The position numbers were made by a program, and so were the translations under genes. A stretch of 64,000 nt of DNA. Origin: Tissierella sp. (GTDB lineage: Bacteria; Bacillota; Clostridia; Tissierellales; Tissierellaceae). The DNA lies in the NCBI RefSeq assembly GCF_029266915.1, contig NZ_JARIEF010000018.1, forward strand, positions 62,001-126,000, read 5' to 3'. Under the pieces are notes generated by a model that saw nothing but the letters and a program-made list of their open reading frames with translations, was not told the DNA's origin and did not search any database. The number at the start of each line of letters is the position of its first letter. Within the stretch, counting starts at the first letter, position 1. Below, one piece after another: positions 45,045 to 53,776 of this stretch.

Positions 45045-46136
45045 ATGTTTGATTTTGATATTGAAGTAGAGCAGTTTGCTAAAATCAAAGTAATTGGAGT
45101 TGGTGGAGGTGGCAACAACGCTGTAAACAGGATGATAGATCATGGGGTAAGAGGAGTAGATTTTATTGCTCTTAATACAGACAGACAATCACTTTTTTCA
45201 TCAAAAGCTGAAAACAAGATACAATTAGGTGAAAAAATTACAAGAGGACTAGGAGCGGGTGCTAATCCTGATATAGGAGCAAAATCTGCTGAAGAAAATA
45301 GAGAAGAAATACTTCAAGCTCTCAAAGGTGCAGACATGATATTTATAACTGCTGGAATGGGTGGAGGAACAGGTACTGGAGCAGCTCCAATAGTTGCGGA
45401 AATTGCTAAAGAACTTGGAATACTTACAGTTGGAGTTGTTACGAAACCATTTGGTTTTGAAGGAAGAAAGAGACTTCTTCAGGCAGAACAAGGAATAAAC
45501 AACTTAAAAACCAGAGTTGATACTTTAGTTATAATACCCAACGACAGACTTCTACAGATAGCTGATAAAAAGACCACTATATCAGATGCTTTTTCTATGG
45601 CAGATGATGTACTAAAACAAGGTATACAAGGTATATCTGATCTTATATCAGTTCCAAATCTTATAAATCTGGACTTTGCAGATGTTAAGACTATAATGCA
45701 TGACAAAGGCATAGCACATATGGGTATAGGAGAAGCTGATGGAGATAACAGAGCTACAGAAGCAGCTCAAAAAGCTATTCAAAGTCCGCTTCTTGAAACT
45801 TCTATTCAAGGTGCTAAATCAGTTCTTTTAAATATAACAGGCGGATCGGATCTGGGAATATTTGAAGTAAATGAAGCAGCTGATATTATTAGAGAATCTG
45901 TTGACGAAGATGCAAATATAATCTTTGGTGCAGGCATAGACGAGAGTTTAGGAGAGTCCATTAAAATAACTGTAATAGCTACAGGATTTGGAGATGCACC
46001 TTCAGCTAGTTCTAAAAAAGCAGAGAAAAAAGTTTTTGATGAACCAGCAGTAGAAAAGGAAAAGGAAAATATCTTTGAAGATTCAGTTGAAGACTTAGAT
46101 ATACCAGTTTTCTTAAGAAGAAGAGATAAAAAATAA
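45045..46136 (+). CDS. ftsZ: Cell division protein FtsZ
   Basis: Tubulin-like GTPase that forms the Z ring. [17 protein letters not shown] opens the GTPase domain; the tubulin signature is [23 protein letters not shown] is the T7 synergy loop. The C-terminal acidic linker ends in the conserved peptide [12 protein letters not shown], which binds FtsA, SepF or EzrA. No ftsA is present in this cluster, so SepF or another anchor is probably used. Length 363. A terminator follows. Confidence 0.98.
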   Translation: MFDFDIEVEQFAKIKVIGVGGGGNNAVNRMIDHGVRGVDFIALNTDRQSLFSSKAENKIQLGEKITRGLGAGANPDIGAKSAEENREEILQALKGADMIFITAGMGGGTGTGAAPIVAEIAKELGILTVGVVTKPFGFEGRKRLLQAEQGINNLKTRVDTLVIIPNDRLLQIADKKTTISDAFSMADDVLKQGIQGISDLISVPNLINLDFADVKTIMHDKGIAHMGIGEADGDNRATEAAQKAIQSPLLETSIQGAKSVLLNITGGSDLGIFEVNEAADIIRESVDEDANIIFGAGIDESLGESIKITVIATGFGDAPSASSKKAEKKVFDEPAVEKEKENIFEDSVEDLDIPVFLRRRDKK

Positions 46137-46218
46137 AACTATTAAAATTAAAAGTTTTAAAAGACAAGAAAAGATATAAGAATAAAATATAAGAAACATA
46201 TAAAATCCTATAATAGGG

Positions 46219-46266
46219 CATAAAATCCACCCAAAAGTTATTAAATTTCTTTAGGTGGATTTTTTA
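46219..46266 (+). terminator. Intrinsic terminator after ftsZ
   Basis: AAAATCCACC (from 46223) pairs with GGTGGATTTT (from about 46255), with extra AAAG/CTTT pairing, followed by TTTT. It ends the dcw transcript. Confidence 0.85.
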
Positions 46267-46341
46267 TAAGAAAATTACTTTCTTACTTTCTGGAAAATTT
46301 CTTATTATAAGCATAAATACTTAACTAGTTTACAATGTAGA

Positions 46342-46358
46342 ATTCTTGAGAATATTCT
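46342..46358. promoter_or_regulatory. Overlapping inverted repeats upstream of nrdR
   Basis: ATTCTTGAGAAT (46342-46353) and AGAATATTCT (46349-46358) are perfect palindromes sharing a half-site; ATTCT recurs at 46374. They sit 20-36 bases before the -35 box of nrdR. They do not resemble the usual NrdR box. Confidence 0.45.
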
Positions 46359-46377
46359 TAATTTTGCAGAGGGATTC

Positions 46378-46406
46378 TAGACAAGACGCCTATATTAGCT
46401 TATAAT
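46378..46406 (+). promoter_or_regulatory. Promoter of nrdR
   Basis: TAGACA (46378-46383), 17-base spacer, TATAAT (46401-46406), 34 bases before the start codon. Confidence 0.75.
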
Positions 46407-46440
46407 AGATATATGTACAAATAAAAAGAGGTGAAAACTT

Positions 46441-46893
46441 ATGAAATGCCCTTATTGTGAATTTTTAGATTCAAAAGTTATAGACTCTAGACCTACTGAT
46501 GAAGGTCAAGCTATAAGAAGAAGACGTGAGTGCATATCTTGCGCAAAAAGATTTACAACTTATGAAAAATTTGAAGAAATTCCTATAATTGTAGTGAAGA
46601 AAGATGGTAACAGACAAAGCTACAATAGAAATAAGCTTTTAAACGGAATAATAAAATCCTGCGAAAAAAGACCAGTATCTATTGATACGATAGAGAAAAT
46701 AGTTGACGATATAGAAAAAAAACTTTCTAACTCTTTAGACAAGGAGGTAACTTCTATAGAACTTGGAGAGATGGTTATGAAGGAGTTAAAAGATATAGAT
46801 GAAGTTTCTTATGTTAGATTTGCCTCAGTATATAGACAGTTTAAAGATTTAAATACATTTATGGAAGAACTTAAAAAGCTCTTGGATGAATAA
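46441..46893 (+). CDS. nrdR: Transcriptional repressor NrdR
   Basis: A 150-residue repressor of ribonucleotide reductase genes. The zinc ribbon [18 protein letters not shown] ... [17 protein letters not shown] is followed by an ATP-cone ([30 protein letters not shown]) that senses ATP/dATP. SD AGAGGTGA. No nrd gene is adjacent; its targets lie elsewhere. It could be the promoter-proximal gene of the transcript entering the ornithine operon, because no other promoter was seen before ord. Confidence 0.96.
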   Translation: MKCPYCEFLDSKVIDSRPTDEGQAIRRRRECISCAKRFTTYEKFEEIPIIVVKKDGNRQSYNRNKLLNGIIKSCEKRPVSIDTIEKIVDDIEKKLSNSLDKEVTSIELGEMVMKELKDIDEVSYVRFASVYRQFKDLNTFMEELKKLLDE

Positions 46894-46911
46894 ATCGCTG
46901 GAGGTCTCTAT

Positions 46912-46971
46912 ATGAAAAAACTTATAGAAAATCTAAAAAATAATTTAATAATAACAAACAATAATATATGA
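46912..46971 (+). CDS. Candidate 19-residue leader peptide before the ornithine operon
   Basis: ATG at 46912 with GGAGGT (46900-46905) six bases upstream. It encodes MKKLIENLKNNLIITNNNI and ends at TGA 46969-46971. The peptide is rich in Asn (6 of 19) and Lys and has no run of a single codon that would suggest classical attenuation. The stop codon overlaps the 5' arm of a strong terminator (46970-46984). A ribosome paused at the stop would cover that arm and should prevent hairpin formation. No homologue is recognised, so coding status is inferred from the SD and architecture only. Confidence 0.45.
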   Translation: MKKLIENLKNNLIITNNNI

Positions 46972-47016
46972 GTAAATATATTTGTATTTCAATGCAAATA
47001 TATTTACTCTTTTTTT
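46970..47016 (+). terminator. Strong intrinsic terminator in front of the ornithine operon
   Basis: GAGTAAATATATTTG (46970-46984) and CAAATATATTTACTC (46995-47009) form a perfect 15-bp stem with a 10-base loop, then seven T. It lies 21 bases before the ord start and overlaps the stop codon of the 19-codon ORF. Confidence 0.93.
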
Positions 47017-47037
47017 AAATAATTTGGAGGTGTGTTT

Positions 47038-48087
47038 ATGACAAAGAAGAATGTACGAGTAATAGTTTGGGGACTTGGATCTATGGGCAAGGGAATTGTA
47101 GAAATGCTTCTTGATAAAAAAGGAGTAGAAATCTCAGGAGTGGTAGTCAGAGGAGATAAAATAGGAAAGAGTATGTATGAAATATTAGAAATAGATAGGG
47201 GAAACCGAGATGATATAATTGCCGGAAGTTTTGAAGATATAATAATAGAAGGATCGGCAGATGTGGTAATACTTTGTACTGACTCCTTTGTAAAAGATAG
47301 TTTTGATAAGATGAAATATATCTTAAACAACAAGATAAATGTAATCTCAACCGCTGAAGAAATGGCCTATCCTAAGGTATCTAATAAAAAGTTGTCTGAG
47401 GAGTTAGACACTCTTGCTAAGGAAAATAAAGTGAGTATATTGGGAACTGGAATAAATCCTGGATTTATCATGGATCTTTTAGTTATAGCACTTACAGGTA
47501 CAGCTATTGATGTAGAAAGTATAAAGGCCGAGAGAATAAATGATCTTTCTCCTTTTGGACCAGCAGTTATGAAAGAACAGGGAGTTGGAATAAGCTTAGA
47601 AGAATTTAATAAAAGACTGGATGAGGAAAGCTTAGCAGGACATGTTGGATTTCCTGAGTCTATAAATATGATAGCAGATGCTATAGGTATTGATATAGAT
47701 TCAGAAATAAAACTCACAAGATCACCAATAGTTTCCAAAGTAGATAGAAGTACAAACTTTGTAAAGGTAGCCAAAGGAGAAGTTGCAGGATGTAATATGA
47801 AAGGTTATGGCTATAGCGAGGGTAAACTTAAGATAGAAATGCTCCATCCCCAGCAAATTAAGCCAGAACTTGAAGGGATAAAAACTGGTGATTATATTGA
47901 AATAAAAGGCACGCCAGATATAAACTTGAGTATAATACCTGAAATACCTGGTGGCATAGGCACTATAGCTATGGCAGTCAATATGATTCCGCACATAATT
48001 AATGCCCGTCCCGGTTTAAAAACCATGATAGACCTACCCGTTCCTCGTGCAATAATGGGAGATATGCGAGAGTTGATAGAAAAATAA
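47038..48087 (+). CDS. ord: 2,4-diaminopentanoate dehydrogenase
   Basis: NAD(P)-dependent dehydrogenase that oxidatively deaminates (2R,4S)-2,4-diaminopentanoate to 2-amino-4-ketopentanoate in ornithine fermentation. The Rossmann start VRVIVWGLGSMGKGIVEMLL resembles dihydrodipicolinate reductase-like dehydrogenases, and the middle has STAEEMAYP and GTGINPGFIMDLLVIALTG, typical of Ord. A GTG at 47032 lies just after the SD; GGAGGT (47026-47031) fits the ATG at 47038. First gene of the complete ord-ortAB-oraSE operon. Confidence 0.93.
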   Translation: MTKKNVRVIVWGLGSMGKGIVEMLLDKKGVEISGVVVRGDKIGKSMYEILEIDRGNRDDIIAGSFEDIIIEGSADVVILCTDSFVKDSFDKMKYILNNKINVISTAEEMAYPKVSNKKLSEELDTLAKENKVSILGTGINPGFIMDLLVIALTGTAIDVESIKAERINDLSPFGPAVMKEQGVGISLEEFNKRLDEESLAGHVGFPESINMIADAIGIDIDSEIKLTRSPIVSKVDRSTNFVKVAKGEVAGCNMKGYGYSEGKLKIEMLHPQQIKPELEGIKTGDYIEIKGTPDINLSIIPEIPGGIGTIAMAVNMIPHIINARPGLKTMIDLPVPRAIMGDMRELIEK

Positions 48088-48098
48088 GGAGGTAAACT

Positions 48099-48410
48099 AT
48101 GCAAGCTAAATCTGGTGATTGGGTTAGGATTTATAGTATCGTGTTAGACAAAAGAGAAAGAGCAGAAAATATTCCTCTTGATACTAAAGAGTTTCCTTTA
48201 GAGATGTGGTCCAAGGGATTTTTAGAAGACAATGAAGCAAATATTGGAGACTTTGTAGAAATTGAAACTTATATAGGAAGAAAGACAAAAGGAATATTAG
48301 TAGAAATAAATCCTTATTTTAAACATACTTATGGAAAAACGGTTCCTCAGATTCTTTATATTGGTAGACAGGCTCGAAACTTGTTGGATGGAGGTGAAAT
48401 AGATGGATAA
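48099..48410 (+). CDS. ortA: 2-amino-4-ketopentanoate thiolase, alpha subunit
   Basis: Small subunit (103 residues) of the PLP-dependent thiolase that cleaves 2-amino-4-ketopentanoate with CoA to alanine and acetyl-CoA. The family pattern is KSGDWVRIYSIVLDKRERAENIPLDTKEFPLEMW and GDFVEIETYIGRKTKGILVEINPYFKHTYGKTVPQI. It follows ord by 11 bases with AAGGAGGT and overlaps ortB by eight bases, which fits stoichiometric subunit synthesis. Confidence 0.93.
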   Translation: MQAKSGDWVRIYSIVLDKRERAENIPLDTKEFPLEMWSKGFLEDNEANIGDFVEIETYIGRKTKGILVEINPYFKHTYGKTVPQILYIGRQARNLLDGGEIDG

Positions 48411-49821
48411 TCTTTATCAGGAAGTTATGAAGAGGAGAAACTCTATAATACAAAACTCCATAGATATAGACTACAAAACTTATGAAAAAGATATAATATC
48501 TTTTGATTATGAAAAGATGATGGCAGACGTAGGATATAGCATTGAAGACGTAGAGATGATTCAGGCTGAAACAAGTGTCGGAAGTACACCTTTATATGAA
48601 CTTAAAAACCTGACAAAACTAGCCAGACTTTATGCCTCAGAGGGTAAAGGAGCTAGAATATTTTTAAAAGATGAGGCTGTAAATCCATCTGGAAGTTTTA
48701 AGGCTAGGCGTGCATCGATCAATTGCTACCATGCAAAGAAGATGGGATACAAAGGCGTTATAGCTGCTACATCAGGCAATTATGGAGCAGCAGTGGCATC
48801 TCAGGCTGCTATACAGGGACTTAAGTGCATAATAGTTCAGGAGTGTTATGACTCAAATGGACTGGGTCAGCCGGAGATAATAGAAAAAGCAAGAAAATGT
48901 GAAGCGTATGGAGCAGAGGTAATTCAGCTTACAGTAGGACCGGAATTGTTTTTTAAATTTCTTTCTCTTTTAGAAGAGACGGGATATTTTAATGCGTCTC
49001 TCTATACACCATATAGTATTTTAGGAGTTGAAACTTTAGGCATGGAAATATCCAGGCAGATGATAGAAAAAACTGGAAAAAACCCAGACTGCGTGGTAGT
49101 TACAAATGCAGGAGGAGGCAATTTAACTGGTACTGCTAGGGGACTTATTAAAAGTGGATCCAAGGAGACTGAGATTATAGCTGCAAGTGTAGATTTAGAA
49201 GGCCTGCATATGGCTTCAGATACAGATTTTAATAAAAAATCATTTACTACAGGACACACTGGTTTTGGAATACCTTTTGCAACTTTTCCAGATAGGTCTG
49301 ATGTGCCTAGATCTGCAGCTAGACCTCTTAGATATACAGACAAATATGTAGTAGTTAGCCAGGGAACTGTATTTTATATGACAGAACTCTTAGCCCAGAT
49401 TGAAGGACTTGAAAGAGGGCCGGCAGGTAATGTTTCTTTGGCTGGGGCATTTAAACTGGCCCAGGAAATGCAAAGTGATCAAACTATAGTAGTTCAAGAA
49501 ACAGAATATACGGGAGCTGGAAAACACATAAATGCTCAGCTATCTTTTGCCACTGAAAATGGCATTGAGCTTTTAATAGGAGATCCAAGGGATGAAATAC
49601 CAGGACAAAATATAATCCTTCCTAAGGATCCAAGTTTTGTAGACTTATCAGAGTTAGATCTGGATAAGATTAAAAATTCGCTTATAAGAAATAGTGTAAA
49701 AGATTTAAATGAAAAAGTTTTGAAGCTCGAAGATTTAAACTTCCTAGTAGAAGAGACAAAATCAGACTTAGAATTTGTTAAAGCTGCTTTAGATAATCTG
49801 AAAATAAATTATAAGGAGTGA
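48403..49821 (+). CDS. ortB: 2-amino-4-ketopentanoate thiolase, beta subunit
   Basis: PLP-dependent catalytic subunit, 472 residues, fold type II like threonine synthase. The PLP lysine is Lys100 in NPSGSFKARRAS; the phosphate-binding glycine loop is TNAGGGNLTGT. With OrtA it performs thiolysis to alanine and acetyl-CoA, the energy-yielding end of the oxidative branch. Start ATG has GGAGGTGA. The C-terminal extension (about 405-472) is helical. Confidence 0.94.
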   Translation: MDNLYQEVMKRRNSIIQNSIDIDYKTYEKDIISFDYEKMMADVGYSIEDVEMIQAETSVGSTPLYELKNLTKLARLYASEGKGARIFLKDEAVNPSGSFKARRASINCYHAKKMGYKGVIAATSGNYGAAVASQAAIQGLKCIIVQECYDSNGLGQPEIIEKARKCEAYGAEVIQLTVGPELFFKFLSLLEETGYFNASLYTPYSILGVETLGMEISRQMIEKTGKNPDCVVVTNAGGGNLTGTARGLIKSGSKETEIIAASVDLEGLHMASDTDFNKKSFTTGHTGFGIPFATFPDRSDVPRSAARPLRYTDKYVVVSQGTVFYMTELLAQIEGLERGPAGNVSLAGAFKLAQEMQSDQTIVVQETEYTGAGKHINAQLSFATENGIELLIGDPRDEIPGQNIILPKDPSFVDLSELDLDKIKNSLIRNSVKDLNEKVLKLEDLNFLVEETKSDLEFVKAALDNLKINYKE

Positions 49822-49827
49822 TAGTAG

Positions 49828-50178
49828 ATGGAAAGAGAAGATGACTTTCAAAGCCGAAGAAAACATCTAAATGATCTTAGTGAAAAAGAGCTAGAAGCTA
49901 GATTTTGGAGTTTATCAGAAAAACTTGTAGACCCTTTAATAACTTTAGCCCACTCTCATTCATCACCATCAATAGAAAGGTCAGTTCTTCTTAGAATGGG
50001 TTTTTCTAGTATTGAAGCAAAAAAGATAGTAGATATAGCAATAGAGCGTAATATAGTGGCAAAGGGAGCTGGTAATTTAGTATATAGATTGGCTCAAGCT
50101 GAAAATATAAGTATAAGAGATGCAGGACTTCATCTCTATCGAGAAGAGATGTGGGAAAATGTAATATCTTTATTTTAA
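49828..50178 (+). CDS. oraS: D-ornithine 4,5-aminomutase, S subunit
   Basis: Small subunit (116 residues) of the adenosylcobalamin- and PLP-dependent aminomutase. Recognisable segments are REDDFQSRRKHLNDLSEKELEARFWSLSEKLVDPLITLAHSHSSPSIERSVLLRMGFSSIEAKKIVD. It is required for proper folding and activity of OraE. Seven bases after ortB and 11 bases before oraE, both with AAGGAG-type SD sites. Confidence 0.94.
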   Translation: MEREDDFQSRRKHLNDLSEKELEARFWSLSEKLVDPLITLAHSHSSPSIERSVLLRMGFSSIEAKKIVDIAIERNIVAKGAGNLVYRLAQAENISIRDAGLHLYREEMWENVISLF

Positions 50179-50189
50179 GGAGGTAGACA

Positions 50190-52418
50190 ATGGAACTAAA
50201 ACCGAATGAGAAATTAGATATAAGTAATATATTAATGAATATAGAGCACTATAGACCAAGAAGAAGAGGATGGCACTGGAGGGAAGAACTCGACGGCGGT
50301 GAAAGGTTAGGGGAGTTTTTCTACCAGGACATTTCAAAGTCTTTAGAAAATTCTCAGCCCCTACCAGCTGCTAAATATTTTCAAAACATAGATCCCCAGC
50401 CTCGGGAAGTTATAACCACTGAAATAGCATCTGGACGCTTTGAAGATGATATAAGACGAATGAGAATGGCTGCGTGGCATGGAGCCGATCACATAATGGT
50501 AATCAGGACTGCAGGGCAGTCTCATTTTGACAGCCTCTTAGAAGGGACACCTCAAGGTATAGGAGGTATACCTATAACTCGAAAACAAATCAGATGTCAA
50601 AGAAAAGCACTTGATCTTATAGAAGATGAAGTAGGAAGAGAGATAAACTATCATTCCTATATCTCGGGTGTAGCAGGGCCTGAAATAGCAGTTATGTTTG
50701 CAGAAGAAGGAGTAAACGGAGCACATCAAGATCCCCAGTACAATATCCTCTATAGAAACATAAATATGATAAGATCCTTTGTAGACGCAGCTGAAGCCAA
50801 AAAAATTATGGCTTTTGCTGATATCTGCCAAATAGATGGAGCCCATAATGCAAATGCAACTGCTAGCAAGGCCTGGAAGGTTACTCCGGAACTTATGGTT
50901 CAGCATGCTATAAATTCTATGTTTTCGGTAAAGGTGGGTATGAAAAAGTCTAATATTTGTTTATCTACAGTTCCGCCAACTGCGCCTCCAGCTCCTTGCC
51001 TAAAATTAGATCTTCCCTATGCCATTTGCCTGAGGGAAGTATTTAAAGATTATAAGATGAGAGCTCAGATGAATACAAAATATATGGAATCTTCAACCAG
51101 AGAAGCCACTGTCACACATGTATTAAATCTCCTAATATCCAAGCTAACACGAGCTGACATTCAATCTACCATAACTCCGGATGAAGGTAGAAACGTGCCT
51201 TGGCATATTTATAATATAGAAGCAGTTGACACTGCAAAACAGGCTCTAATAGGTATGGATGGTTTAAATGATATGATTGAAATAAAAAGAGACAGTAAGG
51301 AACTAGCTAAAACTATTAGAGAATTAAAGGAAAGAGCTATACTTTTTATGGAAGAGATGCTAGAAGAAGGTGGGTATTTCCAGGCAGTTGAAAAAGGATT
51401 CTTTGTAGATTCTGGATTTTATCCAGAGAGAAACAGCGATGGAATTATCAGAAAAATAGATGGTGGTGTTGGAAGCGATAGCATCTTTGAACGCGATAAA
51501 GACTATTGCGCACCTGTAGGTGCACATTTTGGCTATAACAACCTAGCACAGTATGGAGAAGAAATTCAAGACAATCCATCTTTACTGATAGGCGGAGATA
51601 CTTTTAAAGATCCATCTAAGATAGTATTTATTGATGAATTAGATGAAACTGATAATGTAAATATAAGATTAGATGAACATCTTGATCTTAGAAACTCTCT
51701 TCTAGTAAAGCCGGAAATGGAATGGTTGGGAGACGGAACAGTTTTACTGACGATTTTCCTGCCAACTGATGCTAGAAGAGCAGAATTTGCAGCAATTGAA
51801 ATTGGAAAAAAGATGAATCTTAAGGATGTAGAAGTTATCCATAGAGAAATTATGCAGGAAGCAGAGGGAACTCGTATTGAATTAAAGGGAAGAGTAGATT
51901 TTTCAATAGACCTTGAAAAACTAACTATACCTCCTATTCCCAAGGTAATGAGTGAAGAAGAATTAAAAGCATCAATAAAAGAGAGACCTTTAAAAATTGT
52001 TGCCGGAACAATAGGTGAAGATGAGCATTCTGTTGGACTTAGGGAGATTATAGATATAAAACATGGCGGTATTGAAAAATATGGTATAGAATGCCATGTA
52101 CTTGGAACATCAGTTGATATAGAAAAACTGATTGATGCTGCTATTGAGTTAGATGCAGATGCGGTTCTCTCTTCTATGATAATTTCTCACGATGATATTC
52201 ATTATAAAAATATGAAAAAAATTGAAGAGCTATCAATAGAAAAAGGTGTAAGAGATGATCTAATCTTAATAGCAGGAGGAACTCAGGTAACTGATGAGAT
52301 AGCAAGGAGAAATGGTATGGATAAAGGATTTGGAAGAGGAACACAGGGAGTCCATGTTGCCACTTTTTTAGTTGAAAAAAGAGACAGTAAAAGAAAGGAA
52401 AAGCGCGATGAGAGTTGA
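50190..52418 (+). CDS. oraE: D-ornithine 4,5-aminomutase, E subunit
   Basis: Catalytic subunit, 742 residues. A TIM-barrel region binds substrate and PLP phosphate (about 1-540), and a C-terminal Rossmann B12 domain carries the DxHxxG cobalamin motif DEHSVGL with His613 as lower ligand. Lys624 lies 11 residues after that His in DIKHGG, the spacing of the PLP Schiff-base lysine in the related lysine 5,6-aminomutase. It converts D-ornithine to 2,4-diaminopentanoate by a radical 1,2-amino shift. It overlaps the MutL-like gene by 11 bases. Confidence 0.96.
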   Translation: MELKPNEKLDISNILMNIEHYRPRRRGWHWREELDGGERLGEFFYQDISKSLENSQPLPAAKYFQNIDPQPREVITTEIASGRFEDDIRRMRMAAWHGADHIMVIRTAGQSHFDSLLEGTPQGIGGIPITRKQIRCQRKALDLIEDEVGREINYHSYISGVAGPEIAVMFAEEGVNGAHQDPQYNILYRNINMIRSFVDAAEAKKIMAFADICQIDGAHNANATASKAWKVTPELMVQHAINSMFSVKVGMKKSNICLSTVPPTAPPAPCLKLDLPYAICLREVFKDYKMRAQMNTKYMESSTREATVTHVLNLLISKLTRADIQSTITPDEGRNVPWHIYNIEAVDTAKQALIGMDGLNDMIEIKRDSKELAKTIRELKERAILFMEEMLEEGGYFQAVEKGFFVDSGFYPERNSDGIIRKIDGGVGSDSIFERDKDYCAPVGAHFGYNNLAQYGEEIQDNPSLLIGGDTFKDPSKIVFIDELDETDNVNIRLDEHLDLRNSLLVKPEMEWLGDGTVLLTIFLPTDARRAEFAAIEIGKKMNLKDVEVIHREIMQEAEGTRIELKGRVDFSIDLEKLTIPPIPKVMSEEELKASIKERPLKIVAGTIGEDEHSVGLREIIDIKHGGIEKYGIECHVLGTSVDIEKLIDAAIELDADAVLSSMIISHDDIHYKNMKKIEELSIEKGVRDDLILIAGGTQVTDEIARRNGMDKGFGRGTQGVHVATFLVEKRDSKRKEKRDES

Positions 52419-53766
52419 TCTTTTAATAGCTGAAATAGGCAGCACTACAACTGTTATCAATGCTTTTAATATAGGAGTTGATAATACAGGATTTGTAGGT
52501 GAAGGTCACAGTCAGACAAGTGTTATGGAAGGTGATGTAAACATAGGTCTAGAAGCTGCAATTAAGGATTTGTGCAGAAATCTAGACATAAGCTCTATAG
52601 AGTACGATGAGTTTATGGCAAGCTCTTCAGCCGCTGGAGGATTAAAGATGACAGTTCATGGGCTTGTTCACGATATGACAGTAAGGGCTGCAAAGGAATC
52701 AGCCCTTGGAGCTGGTGCTAATATAAAGTTTATAACATCGGGGAAACTAAGAAGATCTGATCTTAAAAAGATACAGGATATTGAGCCTAATATAATCCTG
52801 CTTGCAGGAGGGGTAGATCATGGAGAGCGTGATACTGCTATCTATAACAGCCAGCTTATAGCTGAATTAAAATTAGATATTCCCATAATATATGCTGGAA
52901 ACGCTGAAAATGATGAAGAAATTCGAAGTATATTTGAGTCTGAAAATATAGAAATCTATATAGTAGAAAATGTTTATCCTCGAATTGATACTTTAAATAT
53001 CAAACCTACAAGGCTCGCAATCCAGGAAGTTTTTGAAAAGCATATAATCCATGCAAAAGGCATGGATAAGATCAGAGAAATGGTTGATGGTCCTATAATG
53101 CCTACTCCCGGAGCTGTTATGGAAGCTACTATACTTTTATATGAGAGTATAGGAAATATTTTAACTATAGATGTTGGAGGAGCTACTACAGATATACACT
53201 CTATTTCACAGGAAACAGAAGAAGTTGGAAAAATACTCATAAGACCAGAGCCTCATGAGAAAAGAACTGTTGAAGGAGACCTAGGAGTATATATTAATTC
53301 TAGAAATTTATTTAAAATATTAGAAGAAGAAAACCTTCTTGATAGATTTGAAATCACTCAAGAAGAACTTACTGGCTATATGGATAAGATCAAAGCAATA
53401 CCAAAATCTCAGGAGGAGATAAATTCAACAAGAATTCTAACAAGTATATCCAGCCAAGCAGCATTATACAGGCATGCAGGCATGATAAAAGAGATATATG
53501 GGCCAACAGGCAAAAAAACCATAGCTGAGGGAAAAGACCTTTCGGCTGTAAAAACTTTAATAGCAACTGGAGGAGCTCTTACAAAACTTCCTGCCATGAA
53601 AGAAGAACTTGAGAGAATAATAAGAGAGAAAAAGCCTCTATATCTTCTTCCAAGTGAAGTAGAGATCCTCATAGATAAAGATTATATTATGGCATCTATA
53701 GGAGTTATGTCTACGAGATATCCTCAGGCTGCTTTAAAAATCATGGAGAATAGTTTGAAAAAATAG
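52408..53766 (+). CDS. MutL/GlmL-like actin-fold ATPase, probable aminomutase reactivase
   Basis: A 452-residue ASKHA-type ATPase. LLIAEIGSTTTVINAF (phosphate 1), the VDHGERDTAIYNSQ segment, LTIDVGGATTDIHS (phosphate 2) and LIATGGALTKLP (adenosine) are visible. Relatives named MutL/GlmL accompany glutamate mutase and other B12 mutases. By analogy it would swap damaged cobalamin out of OraSE (inference). The frame is open from 52372, but AAAGGA at 52394 fits the ATG at 52408. This MutL is unrelated to the mismatch-repair protein. Confidence 0.9.
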   Translation: MRVDLLIAEIGSTTTVINAFNIGVDNTGFVGEGHSQTSVMEGDVNIGLEAAIKDLCRNLDISSIEYDEFMASSSAAGGLKMTVHGLVHDMTVRAAKESALGAGANIKFITSGKLRRSDLKKIQDIEPNIILLAGGVDHGERDTAIYNSQLIAELKLDIPIIYAGNAENDEEIRSIFESENIEIYIVENVYPRIDTLNIKPTRLAIQEVFEKHIIHAKGMDKIREMVDGPIMPTPGAVMEATILLYESIGNILTIDVGGATTDIHSISQETEEVGKILIRPEPHEKRTVEGDLGVYINSRNLFKILEEENLLDRFEITQEELTGYMDKIKAIPKSQEEINSTRILTSISSQAALYRHAGMIKEIYGPTGKKTIAEGKDLSAVKTLIATGGALTKLPAMKEELERIIREKKPLYLLPSEVEILIDKDYIMASIGVMSTRYPQAALKIMENSLKK

Positions 53767-53776
53767 GAGGAAAAAA

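Noticed and set aside
44694-45188. A 164-codon minus-strand open frame across the sbp-ftsZ junction.
   Set aside because: It spans two well-supported genes, has Lys/Tyr/Ser-rich shadow composition and no promoter or SD.
47367-47774. A 135-codon minus-strand frame inside ord.
   Set aside because: Antisense shadow of a clear dehydrogenase gene with no independent signal.
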